Assembly (NCBI GenBank): GCA_964454015.1
Contig: CAYVQF010000078.1
Span: 1 to 21,741 of the forward strand
DNA: 21,741 nucleotides
Direction of reading: 5' to 3'
Source of the DNA: CAYVQF01 sp964454015
GTDB lineage: Bacteria > Myxococcota_A > Bradymonadia > UBA4248
Shown: positions 9,377 through 17,109 of the stretch, one piece after another
Position numbering within the stretch: the stretch's first letter is position 1
Layout of the letters: each line of letters begins with the position of its first letter
Made by a program: the position numbers and the translations under genes
The notes under the pieces: generated by a model
Seen by the model: only the letters and a program-made list of their open reading frames with translations
Databases searched by the model: none
Told to the model about the DNA's origin: nothing

Positions 9377-11620
9377 TCACAACGCCGGGCTTGCACAGCG
9401 AAAGCCTATCTCCTGCGCGTTGACACCACTGTAGCCAAGGGGAACAGGGACGCTCTCTCGCTCGGCCGAGTTGATCGCCTGCCGGCGCAACCAGGATCCC
9501 CCGCGCACGGAACGACTCTCCGTCCCGTCTCCACCGCTAATACTGACCCACTCCGCTACGTTGCCTCCTAGGTCGAAGAAGCCCAACGGCGATAGGTCCA
9601 CGGGATAGGATCGTACCGGGCGCGTGCTCTGGTGCTGGCAACCCCCGCGATGCGAGGTCGCACAAGATCCCGGGCTATCACCCCACGGATAGAGCCGCCT
9701 CTCTGGACCACGCGCGGCGTACTCCCACTGCGCTTCCGTCGGTAGGCTCATGGCCCTACCGCTGCGCCGCGCCCGCCAAGCACAGAACTGCTCTGCCCCT
9801 TCGCCGCTGACACAGTTCATGGGATGATCATCGCGGTTCGTCCCGTAATTGCACGCGTCATGGCGCGGCGACCACGGCGTATAGAGATGGGCCGCGCAGG
9901 CCCCGTCGCGCACACAATGGCGAAAACTCGCCACGGTCACCTCATGAAGATCCATATAGAAACTCGGCACGACAGCACGGCGCTCGGGACCACTCTCGCC
10001 TCCACCCAGTGTCACCGCGGCTTCCGCAACCCGCAACATCACCGCCCCATCGGGACTCGTCCATTGCGACGCAAGATCGGCCGGCATCGGCGCGGTGATA
10101 GCCGTGGTGGGCGGTGCCGGCACGCCCGCATCAGCGCCAACCACAGGATGACTAGGCACTGAAACGCTCGGCACACTTTCAACCGTCGGCTGCGTCGGCA
10201 GCGGTCGCATCATCCAACCTTCCAGGGGATCGATGAAGAGGAGGACTACCAAGCCCAACAACGCCGAAATCACACCAATGACTGCCATCTGCCCCAAAGA
10301 AACCACACGCCCGCGCTTGGGGCTGCGCCCTCTGCGGCGCGGCACCACGGCGCGCTTGGATCCCTTCTCACTGCCATCGTCACCCTCGCTCTCCAACTCA
10401 GCCAACAGTTTGAAAGCCTCAGCGTGGCGCGCGTCGAGATCGATGACCCGCCGCGCCAAACGCTGCGCTTCTAGCTTGTCCTGTTGCTGGCGGCGCACAG
10501 ACCAGCGCCCAGCGTGGGCCTCGGCCAACGCAAAGACCACCTCGGTCCGCGCTGGGGCCAATGACGCCGCGCTCTGCAACTGTTCAATGGCATCGTCCCA
10601 CAACTGATGGGAGAGATAACCCTGACCCCGAGTCAAGTGGTCCGCAGCCGCTTTGTCCGCAGCCTGCAAGTCAGCCTCGCTCATACCCAACTCAATGGCG
10701 ATCTCACGCAACTCCTCGTCTTTCAGCGCGCTGTTGCGTTGCGCCCCAACCTCCATGACCCGCGCCACGTACGACGACAGAATCTCCTGCTCAGAAGCGC
10801 CACGACAACTCTGGGTCCGCGTCAGGGTCGCCTCCAGCACCTGCGCGACATCGGCCACGAGCTGCGGCCTGGCCTCAGGCTCGCTGGCGCACAAAGAAGA
10901 CAGAAGCGACAGCAACGCCTCGGGCAGCACCTGTTCCAAACGTTTGGGCCAACGCGGTACGAAAGCTTCCTTGGCCGACTCTACCTCTTGCGCCGTCGAT
11001 TGCTTGAATACCGCCTCGCCTGTCATGAGTTCGACCAGGATCATCCCCAACGCATAGACATCACTCTGGCTACCCGCTTGCGCAAAAGCCACCTGCTCAG
11101 GACTCAAGTAGCGCAAACGCCCCAGCGAACGCACACCATCTTCACTCACGTCGTCCAGAGCCTGGGCCAAGCCGGCACCGGCAAGGGCAACCCCCGTCCC
11201 TGCAATGAAAATGTTCTCAGGGCGCAAATCACCGTGAACATTGGCGGCCTCGTCGCGATGAATGACAGCCAACTCGCGGGCGATGTTGGCACCGATCTCA
11301 GCAGCCCGCTTCCAATCCAGGGCGCCCTCCTGAACCATGACATCGCGCAAGGTCTTCTCTCCCAAAACACGGTGAACCAAGACCACGCGCTTGTCTTCTT
11401 CGTAGAGATCCACCCACGGGGATCCTGGACGCCCTTTGATGAATCGGCGCATGCGGTCCACCAAGCGCTTGCGCGCACCGCGTCCTCGCAACAAGGTGTC
11501 GTCGACGACCCACAGCTCGCACGCCATCGTCTCCGCCTCGCTGGGATCCTTCGCCACGTAGATGCGTCCAAGTTCGCTCTCCCGCAGAAGTTCACCCATC
11601 TCATAACGTGTTGCTTCCAT
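9377..11620 (-). CDS. Membrane pseudokinase with TPR-like helices and periplasmic FGE/SUMF1-like domain
   Basis: The product is 747 aa. ATG 11620 was chosen because GAGG lies 7 nt upstream; an in-frame ATG 54 nt further out lacks a site. Residues 5-265 have the Ser/Thr kinase fold, with HGDLRPEN at 129-136, SPEQ at 173-176 and DVYALG at 187-192. The Gly loop is gone (RESELG), the ATP-binding Lys position reads MACEL (Glu35), and DFG is replaced by AGAG at 147-150, so catalysis is unlikely. Helices at 300-410 include a TPR-like part. A basic stretch (RRRGRSPKRGR) precedes a transmembrane segment at 444-464, placing the kinase fold in the cytoplasm. Residues 525-747 are an FGE-sulfatase/SUMF1-like domain (PTEAQWEYAARG, YPWGD, GNVAEW, RGGSW, IGFRC). 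Neither Cys of the oxidase pair near the RGGSW segment is present. It is probably a signalling or scaffold protein. It converges on recB and is divergent from the winged-helix gene. Confidence 0.85.
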   Translation of the reverse strand: MEATRYEMGELLRESELGRIYVAKDPSEAETMACELWVVDDTLLRGRGARKRLVDRMRRFIKGRPGSPWVDLYEEDKRVVLVHRVLGEKTLRDVMVQEGALDWKRAAEIGANIARELAVIHRDEAANVHGDLRPENIFIAGTGVALAGAGLAQALDDVSEDGVRSLGRLRYLSPEQVAFAQAGSQSDVYALGMILVELMTGEAVFKQSTAQEVESAKEAFVPRWPKRLEQVLPEALLSLLSSLCASEPEARPQLVADVAQVLEATLTRTQSCRGASEQEILSSYVARVMEVGAQRNSALKDEELREIAIELGMSEADLQAADKAAADHLTRGQGYLSHQLWDDAIEQLQSAASLAPARTEVVFALAEAHAGRWSVRRQQQDKLEAQRLARRVIDLDARHAEAFKLLAELESEGDDGSEKGSKRAVVPRRRGRSPKRGRVVSLGQMAVIGVISALLGLVVLLFIDPLEGWMMRPLPTQPTVESVPSVSVPSHPVVGADAGVPAPPTTAITAPMPADLASQWTSPDGAVMLRVAEAAVTLGGGESGPERRAVVPSFYMDLHEVTVASFRHCVRDGACAAHLYTPWSPRHDACNYGTNRDDHPMNCVSGEGAEQFCAWRARRSGRAMSLPTEAQWEYAARGPERRLYPWGDSPGSCATSHRGGCQHQSTRPVRSYPVDLSPLGFFDLGGNVAEWVSISGGDGTESRSVRGGSWLRRQAINSAERESVPVPLGYSGVNAQEIGFRCASPAL

Positions 11621-11804
11621 GATCGAACCTCGTTGCGCGCGTTGTCCATACCCTCGTGCGATGATCCTGCGCACGACCCCACATAAACGTCAAGACATGG
11701 GTGCCAAGCCCACCCAAGAAACGAACATCCTGGCCCTTTGATCTCGACAAAATGGTCACGGCTACGGAGAAATCGCGCATTGTTCAAGCTTTAATCAGGA
11801 CACA

Positions 11805-11813
11805 TGATAGAAT
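11805..11813 (+). promoter_or_regulatory. Extended -10 promoter for the winged-helix gene
   Basis: TGATAGAAT contains the TGn element plus TAGAAT, one mismatch from TATAAT, as in extended -10 sigma-70 promoters. No good -35 is visible at the right distance. Transcription would start near 11820, giving a leader of about 23 nt that contains the AGGTGA ribosome-binding site at 11832-11837. This agrees with the ATG at 11843 and argues against the upstream ATG at 11804, which would lie inside the promoter. Confidence 0.4.
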
Positions 11814-11842
11814 GTTGGAGAGGATTTCGTCAGGTGAGTACC

Positions 11843-12316
11843 ATGGAACAAAGCTCAATCGCACCCATCGACGTACCCCAGGCTGACGACATCGCCAAAA
11901 TCCGCGCCGTCATCGAGGTCGTCGCGGAAGGCGAGTCTCGCACCGCCAGTGTCGCCAAGCGACTCGCCATCTCCGAACGCCACGCAGCCTATAGGCTACA
12001 TGCAGCGCGGATCCTCCAGGCACTCTCGCTCGAAGAAGGACGCTGGCGTATCGAAGCTGCCGGACAAGAACTCCTCAACCGCCCCCATGATGACCCCACT
12101 GAACGCGACTGGTGGCGTCGGGCCATTGGGACCAACCGCATCATCAGCACGCTGGCGCCACAACTGCTGGGCACCAAGGCACCCTCCACCGAAGACATCG
12201 CCGATCGCATCGTCAAGTACAGCGGTTTGGCACCCGCAACGGCAGAACGCCGAGCACAGACCTTGGTCCGCTGGCGCCGAGATCTCTGCCAAGTTCAAAG
12301 AGAACTCTTCGCCTAG
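11843..12316 (+). CDS. Small winged-helix-like DNA-binding protein
   Basis: The product is 157 aa, with ATG 11843 preceded by AGGTGA at 11832-11837. Residues 15-70 look like a (winged) helix-turn-helix: a helix (IRAVIEVVAEG), a turn with SRTASVAKRLAISERHAAYRLHAA, then a short wing-like segment (LEEGRWRIEAAGQELL). The C-terminal part (TEDIADRIVKYSGLAPATAE, then RRAQTLVRWRRDL) resembles, from memory, the small helical domain at the end of some restriction and defence-associated proteins that carries the same kind of TAxRRAxTLxxW pattern. I cannot verify that family. There is no signal peptide or membrane segment. It is divergent from the pseudokinase across a 222-bp gap, so it could regulate that gene. 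Its stop overlaps the stop of the convergent kinase: both TAGs share the CTAG at 12313-12316. Probably a transcription factor; target unknown. Confidence 0.75.
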   Translation: MEQSSIAPIDVPQADDIAKIRAVIEVVAEGESRTASVAKRLAISERHAAYRLHAARILQALSLEEGRWRIEAAGQELLNRPHDDPTERDWWRRAIGTNRIISTLAPQLLGTKAPSTEDIADRIVKYSGLAPATAERRAQTLVRWRRDLCQVQRELFA

Positions 12317-14073
12317 TCTCCTCTCCGCTTCTCGAGATGGCTTATCTGATGCCTGATGGCAATGATCTCCAAGCGCAGAGTCGCCATCACTTCTTCTCTC
12401 TCGCTCACATCGACGATGGCCATGCTCGCCGATAAGGCCAACTCTCGCTCTGCAAGCTCTCGCCGCAGTTTCTCAATCCTATCCCCTTCCGCAGCAACGA
12501 CCTTCACCTGGCTAACTGGCGTCGCCTCTCTCTCCCCTTCTCCTGCCGATTCCACTGGCGCGGGATCAGCGTCGCCGACCCCTGGACTCTGCTCCAGAGG
12601 CACCTTCTCATCATCCCTTATTGCATCGTGAGCGGCCCCATCTTCGCTGCCGCGGTTCAGCAACAATGCCAAGACCACCATAGCACCCAGCGAGATTAGG
12701 ACGCAGGCCATCCAGATCTGCCACCGGTTGTCGCGGCGCTTGAGTGGTGATCGTCCCAGCATCTCCGTGGGATCTGCCGCCGGCAACAAGGCGATCAGCC
12801 CTGGCTCCCCACCAGCCCAATCCGCCGCCAGAGCTTCACCGGCACCAGCCGCGAGTCCTTTGGACGTCACGCCTTCATCAGGTTCACCCTGATCGAAGCC
12901 GGCCCAAGCGTCGGAGTCCAAGGCGGTCTCCTCTCCCTGGACGCCATGAACGACCGTCGCCCCTTCTCCGGTGATCACAGTCTTGGCGCCTTCATCCGTA
13001 TCCCGACGGGCACCAGGAACCAAGGCTCGGGTTTGCTCCAGTGAAGCCGCCTTCGGCAGGACCTCGCCTTGGCCTACGACCAAATCAGTGCCCCGCGCTA
13101 CTTCCTCACCTATCTCCGATAAACGCTGCGCGAGCGCGTCACCGTCGACAGGCCGCTGCCCTGGTTCCTTCTGGAGACAGTGGTAAGTCAGATCGACGAG
13201 GGAGCCCGGAACAGACAGACCGCGTTGGACACAGATGGGGGGCACGCGCTTGTTGACATGGGCCATGAGTATCTGGAGCGGTGCCTCGCCGTCGTAGGGC
13301 AGCGTGCCCGTAAGCATTTGAAACAACAAGACCCCAAAGGCATAAATGTCAGCGCCAGGACCAATGTCACTCTGTCCGAGCGCTTGCTCTGGACTCATGT
13401 ACACAGGTGTCCCAAAAACCATCCCCGTCTGGGTCAGCACAGTCGTGGCCGAAGAGAGTCTGGCAATGCCAAAGTCCACGACCTTGACCTCTTCCAAACC
13501 GTCACCGCCACGAACGAGCAGGACGTTATCAGGCTTGAGATCTCGGTGAACCACGCCGTTGCGGTGGGCTTCGCTCAAGCCGCGCGCGATGCCCAAACCA
13601 ATCGAGACGATGCGCGCCGCTGAAAGCCAGCGCGGACTCCGCAGCAACGCGCTCAGCGCTCGCCCTCGCAGCAACTCCATGGATATGTAGAGGACTTTGT
13701 CTTCTTCTTCGCCATCGATGACACCAGAATCGTAGACCCGGACGAGATTGGGATGTTGTAGCAACGCCAGAACCTTGGCTTCTCGAAAGAACCGCCCGCA
13801 TACCACTTGATCGTCCGCGTGATCGGCCCGCAACACCTTCAGCGCGATCCGCGCGCCGTCATCACGTCGCAGGGCCTCATAAACCCAACCCATGCCTCCG
13901 CGCCCAAGAACGCCAATGATCCCATACTTGCCATCGATCACGCGGCCAATGTGAGACTTCTTCTTCTGGTACTGCTCCACTTGGGACGCGTCAGCAAAAC
14001 AATAGGTGTCCTCATGAGGGCAGGTCTCACCAATGGTCCCCGTTCTTCCACAACCAGGACACTTACCCAACAT
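12313..14073 (-). CDS. Transmembrane Ser/Thr protein kinase with N-terminal zinc ribbon
   Basis: The product is 586 aa. I prefer ATG 14073, which has a weak GGGCGAG site upstream; a TTG at 14088 has none. Residues 5-25 carry CPGCG and then CPHEDTYC (Cys5, Cys8, Cys18, Cys25, with His20), a probable zinc ribbon. The kinase domain at about 50-325 is complete: GRGGMGWVY, IALKV (Lys79), HRDLKPDN (Asp178, Asn183), DFG at 200-202, GTPVYMSPEQ, and ADIYAFG. It is therefore a canonical Hanks-type (PknB-like) kinase. After a Glu/Thr/Ala-rich linker, KRRDNR precedes a transmembrane segment at about 452-473, and the periplasmic tail ends in a Glu/Arg/Leu-rich coiled coil at about 526-583. The layout puts the kinase in the cytoplasm with an external helical sensor or oligomerisation part. 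The lipoprotein gene lies upstream on the same strand, 118 nt away. Confidence 0.9.
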   Translation of the reverse strand: MLGKCPGCGRTGTIGETCPHEDTYCFADASQVEQYQKKKSHIGRVIDGKYGIIGVLGRGGMGWVYEALRRDDGARIALKVLRADHADDQVVCGRFFREAKVLALLQHPNLVRVYDSGVIDGEEEDKVLYISMELLRGRALSALLRSPRWLSAARIVSIGLGIARGLSEAHRNGVVHRDLKPDNVLLVRGGDGLEEVKVVDFGIARLSSATTVLTQTGMVFGTPVYMSPEQALGQSDIGPGADIYAFGVLLFQMLTGTLPYDGEAPLQILMAHVNKRVPPICVQRGLSVPGSLVDLTYHCLQKEPGQRPVDGDALAQRLSEIGEEVARGTDLVVGQGEVLPKAASLEQTRALVPGARRDTDEGAKTVITGEGATVVHGVQGEETALDSDAWAGFDQGEPDEGVTSKGLAAGAGEALAADWAGGEPGLIALLPAADPTEMLGRSPLKRRDNRWQIWMACVLISLGAMVVLALLLNRGSEDGAAHDAIRDDEKVPLEQSPGVGDADPAPVESAGEGEREATPVSQVKVVAAEGDRIEKLRRELAERELALSASMAIVDVSEREEVMATLRLEIIAIRHQISHLEKRRGD

Positions 14074-14190
14074 GAACCACTCGCCCAATGAAAGGAGAAG
14101 GAGGCCAAGTCACAGCGAGTCGACCTCCCAAATCAAGGATCTCGCGTCAACCACAAGATGACAAGCGACTCGCCACGATTCCAAGGCGGC

Positions 14191-16908
14191 CTAATTCTGA
14201 GTACAGGTCATGAAGCCGTCGCGTTCACCTTCGTTGTTGTCTTCACGACACTCGTTGTATTGACCTCGGCCCGTCCCATCGTCATCTACCCTGGCCATGA
14301 CGACGAAAGCCTGGTGACCCGTCGCAAAAGGCGGCACCCACGTAAAGGTCACAGGTACCGTATTCGAAGGAAGAAGTGCCTCGGTCGTCTTCTCAACACC
14401 CAGCACGAAAGTCTCACCGCTGCCGGGCAGCGTAACCTCGGCGTAGACATCGATGCCACGCGCCACCCCCACTGAGCCCTGATTACCCACATGGACCGTG
14501 ATCAACAAGGTCGAGTTTTGGGCACAGGCCGCGTGGGACACGGTCACACTGTCCACCACCAAGTCGGGCGCGTCGAAGATCCCACCCGGTTGGACGTTCT
14601 GCCTGAAGTTGTTCAGCCGGGAATGCAACCAATTGGGATACTCGTAGGCGGGTACCTGACCGTCCTCACTGATGTTGGTCACGTGATAGGCGTGCTGATT
14701 CCAAATGCGCCGCGTTCGCACCCAGTTGTTGTCAGCATCGCTCCACACACCCAGACCGCCGTAGTCGTTCGCTGCCGCTGCCGTTGGCACCAACACCTCT
14801 GCTTTGCCGTCATTGTCGACATCGACGACGATAGGCATCTCGAGGCGGGTATTCGATCGATGGCTCGCATCATCAAAAAGAATCGCACCCGTACGCCCAT
14901 CGAAGATGCGGAAGTTCTTCTCGTCCGCATAGACCACCTCTGCCGCTCCATCACCATCGAAGTCGAAGACACTCGAACCCGTCGCGCGGCTCGAGCAGTC
15001 TTGGTTGCGCACCTTCCACAAAATGTGCTCTGAGTCGCAAGCCTCTGGCAGAGGATCACCCACGCACGCGAAGTTGATGACCACGTAATAGTCTGCGCCT
15101 GCCGTGCCGATGTCGGGCTTGCCGTCGCCATCGAAGTCAGCGATGGTCGGCGGCCCTGCTTCGTTGTTGCCACAACTCACCTTGGGCAATTGAACCTTGT
15201 GTTTGAGGGCACCCGTATGCTCGAGGACGAAGACCTCTCCCAGACGCACGATCACGACCTCGCCTTCTGGATCAGCGTCGAAGTTACCCACCGCTGAATA
15301 GCCATCGCAAGGCAAATTGCCGCCACAACCGGAGTTACTCGAGGTGTAAGTGTATTGCCACTTCACGGCCCCTGTCAGACCATCATAGACCGTATTGCCT
15401 GCAATGACCTCGGGTTTGCCGTCGAGATCGAGGTCAGCCACCGTCGAAATCGGACCGAGGAACGCGTTGTTGCCAACGCCACCTGTCAGCCCCGCAGCCG
15501 TGGCAGTCTGCTGGCCATCCCAAATCAACGCACCTGTTAACCCATTGAGAACCACATTCCCCACGATGACCTCTGGCGCACCATCGCCATCGAGGTCGGC
15601 CAAAGAAGGTTGCGTGCCTCCTCGGGTATAGGCGTTGGTCAAATAGGACGTATTGCGCCACATGATCTCCCATTGCGTCCCATCGGGGGTCAGGCGACGC
15701 CAAGCCGTCGTTCCACCATTCCTACCTACGGTCACGATCTCAGGGTTGCGTTCATCCACCATGGACGCTGGGTGAAGGTTGCCCAGCGCAATACCACCAG
15801 AGTTATCCACCCACACATCATCTAAGGTGGCGATGGTGTTCATCGTGCCATCAGGGTTACACTCGCCACTGACGATGCGCAAAATGCCTTTGTCAGTACA
15901 ACAACCATCTTTGTTGTAGTCGAAAGAGGCAAAGACGATGTCCGGAATGTCGTTCTCATCGGTGACCCCATCGCCATTGTCGTCGGTCAAGTTGGCCACC
16001 GCTGGCGTCATGACCACATCGCTGTAGCGGCCCAGAACACTGTCTGTGGCTGTGCCGCACGCAGGGATCCTGTTGTCCGGAGGTGCCGTCCACAGGCACT
16101 TCAACTGCGGCGTGAACACGCCTACTGGCGGACGATACTCACAGATGTCAACCGCCGAACGGGGCACACAGGCGCCGAGAACTGGCTCACAATACTCGTC
16201 GATCTCGCACTCTTCCGTAACGGAACAGCTCTTTCCAGGGACAATGCAGCGGTTGTTCAAGCAGCGCTCGTTCTCTTCACAACACAACGCTTGGTCCACG
16301 CCACAAAGCCGCTCGTGTGTCGGACATCGCGCAACGCAAACCTCGTTGTGACACATCTGATTCGCCCCACAACACAGGTCACCACAGCGTTGGTATTCGC
16401 CACAATCGGGCAAACAGCGTCCGCTGGAACAGACCTCTCCAAAGGCACAGCATATCTCTGCGAGGGGCGTCACACAGGGCACGCCATTGTCAGGACAGCT
16501 CAAACCGCAGGTCTCATCCTCCAGACAACTGTGCCCAGCCTTACAGCACAGGCCACCGCTCTCGCCACAGGTGACCCCACTGGCACAACCAGGGTTGCAC
16601 ACGCCTGAGCTGCAGTAGCTCCCTTCGGCGCAACAGGCACTGCCACAGACCCTATCAGAGGGACAAGGCTGATCGGCGTCGATATCCGTTTTGGTCTCCA
16701 CGTCCTCCGTATCAGCGCCATCCACCTCTTCAAGGTCAGGCAAGCTGAGATCACCATCTTCCAGGGTATCATCTACAGCCGTATCATCCACCAAGTCCCC
16801 TTTCTTGGCGGTCTGAACCGAGTCATCACAGGCCGACAATGCCCACACGCCACACAGAAAAAGCGCCACCAACCACAACCATGGAACGGAAACACTGTAC
16901 TCACGCAT
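14191..16908 (-). CDS. Cys-rich FG-GAP repeat lipoprotein with C-terminal CARDB-like domain
   Basis: The product is 905 aa. ATG 16908 has GGAGGG 8 nt upstream; an ATG 24 nt further out does not. A lipoprotein signal ends at LSAC (Cys27, followed by Asp-Asp). Residues 28-80 are an Asp/Glu-rich linker. Residues 82-228 hold five tandem disulfide-type modules of about 26-33 aa with the pattern C-x(5-6)-C-x(3-7)-CC-x5-C-x(4-5)-C-x3-C. From about 285 to 765 come FG-GAP/VCBS-type repeats with Ca-binding-like loops (DNGDG, DLDGDG, DLDLDG, DFDGDG twice, DVDNDG), probably a beta-propeller. Residues about 775-895 resemble a CARDB adhesion module (APDLVVDSVTV, VGNQGSVGVARG, ECREDNNEGE). It is likely cell-surface or periplasmic and adhesive or ligand-binding. 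It is divergent from the small lipoprotein gene and upstream of the kinase gene. The ligand is unknown. Confidence 0.88.
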   Translation of the reverse strand: MREYSVSVPWLWLVALFLCGVWALSACDDSVQTAKKGDLVDDTAVDDTLEDGDLSLPDLEEVDGADTEDVETKTDIDADQPCPSDRVCGSACCAEGSYCSSGVCNPGCASGVTCGESGGLCCKAGHSCLEDETCGLSCPDNGVPCVTPLAEICCAFGEVCSSGRCLPDCGEYQRCGDLCCGANQMCHNEVCVARCPTHERLCGVDQALCCEENERCLNNRCIVPGKSCSVTEECEIDEYCEPVLGACVPRSAVDICEYRPPVGVFTPQLKCLWTAPPDNRIPACGTATDSVLGRYSDVVMTPAVANLTDDNGDGVTDENDIPDIVFASFDYNKDGCCTDKGILRIVSGECNPDGTMNTIATLDDVWVDNSGGIALGNLHPASMVDERNPEIVTVGRNGGTTAWRRLTPDGTQWEIMWRNTSYLTNAYTRGGTQPSLADLDGDGAPEVIVGNVVLNGLTGALIWDGQQTATAAGLTGGVGNNAFLGPISTVADLDLDGKPEVIAGNTVYDGLTGAVKWQYTYTSSNSGCGGNLPCDGYSAVGNFDADPEGEVVIVRLGEVFVLEHTGALKHKVQLPKVSCGNNEAGPPTIADFDGDGKPDIGTAGADYYVVINFACVGDPLPEACDSEHILWKVRNQDCSSRATGSSVFDFDGDGAAEVVYADEKNFRIFDGRTGAILFDDASHRSNTRLEMPIVVDVDNDGKAEVLVPTAAAANDYGGLGVWSDADNNWVRTRRIWNQHAYHVTNISEDGQVPAYEYPNWLHSRLNNFRQNVQPGGIFDAPDLVVDSVTVSHAACAQNSTLLITVHVGNQGSVGVARGIDVYAEVTLPGSGETFVLGVEKTTEALLPSNTVPVTFTWVPPFATGHQAFVVMARVDDDGTGRGQYNECREDNNEGERDGFMTCTQN

Positions 16909-17025
16909 CGCTATTGCCCTCCACAACACCAAAAGGTCACCTGAAATGGTCGCTTACTCATTACGTCGGGTCAAGGAAGACGTAACCTTTTCCGCTCGAA
17001 TATCCGCCATTGCACCACTTTCGCG

Positions 17026-17037
17026 AATGCGCGCATT
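17026..17037. promoter_or_regulatory. 12-bp palindrome in the divergent lipoprotein promoter region
   Basis: AATGCGCGCATT is a perfect palindrome within the 201-bp gap between the two divergent lipoprotein genes. It overlaps a weak -10-like CATTAT (17034-17039) that has a poor -35-like TTGCAC 18 bp upstream on the + strand. It could be the operator of a dimeric regulator, but a palindrome of this length can also occur by chance. Confidence 0.3.
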
Positions 17038-17053
17038 ATCGTCCGTGTGCGCC

Positions 17054-17078
17054 CAAGCGTTTACGGCACAAACGCTTG
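17054..17078. promoter_or_regulatory. Inverted repeat, 9-bp arms, 7-nt spacer
   Basis: CAAGCGTTT and AAACGCTTG are perfect complements separated by ACGGCAC. The repeat ends 31 bp before the start of the small lipoprotein gene, at 5' leader or operator distance. No T-run follows, so it is not an intrinsic terminator. It could be an operator shared by the divergent genes, or an RNA hairpin in the leader. Confidence 0.4.
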
Positions 17079-17109
17079 CCATCCAATCTTGCGCCCCCGG
17101 AGTCTTACC

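Noticed and set aside
10607..11686. 359-aa open frame on the + strand opposite the pseudokinase
   Set aside because: It is antisense to a gene with clear kinase and FGE-like motifs, has no domain-like sequence of its own, and reflects high GC content.
14115..14173. 8-bp inverted repeat (GCGAGTCG and CGACTCGC) in the gap before the kinase gene
   Set aside because: The arms are 43 bp apart with no T-run, so it is neither a terminator nor a clear operator.
14677..14688. TCACGTGA core resembling a second parS
   Set aside because: Only the inner 8 bases match; the flanks (TTGG and TAGG) do not fit TGTT/AACA, and it lies within a well-supported coding region.
15803..15811. TTATCCACC, one mismatch from a DnaA box
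   Set aside because: A single isolated site inside the lipoprotein coding sequence with no neighbours; expected by chance.
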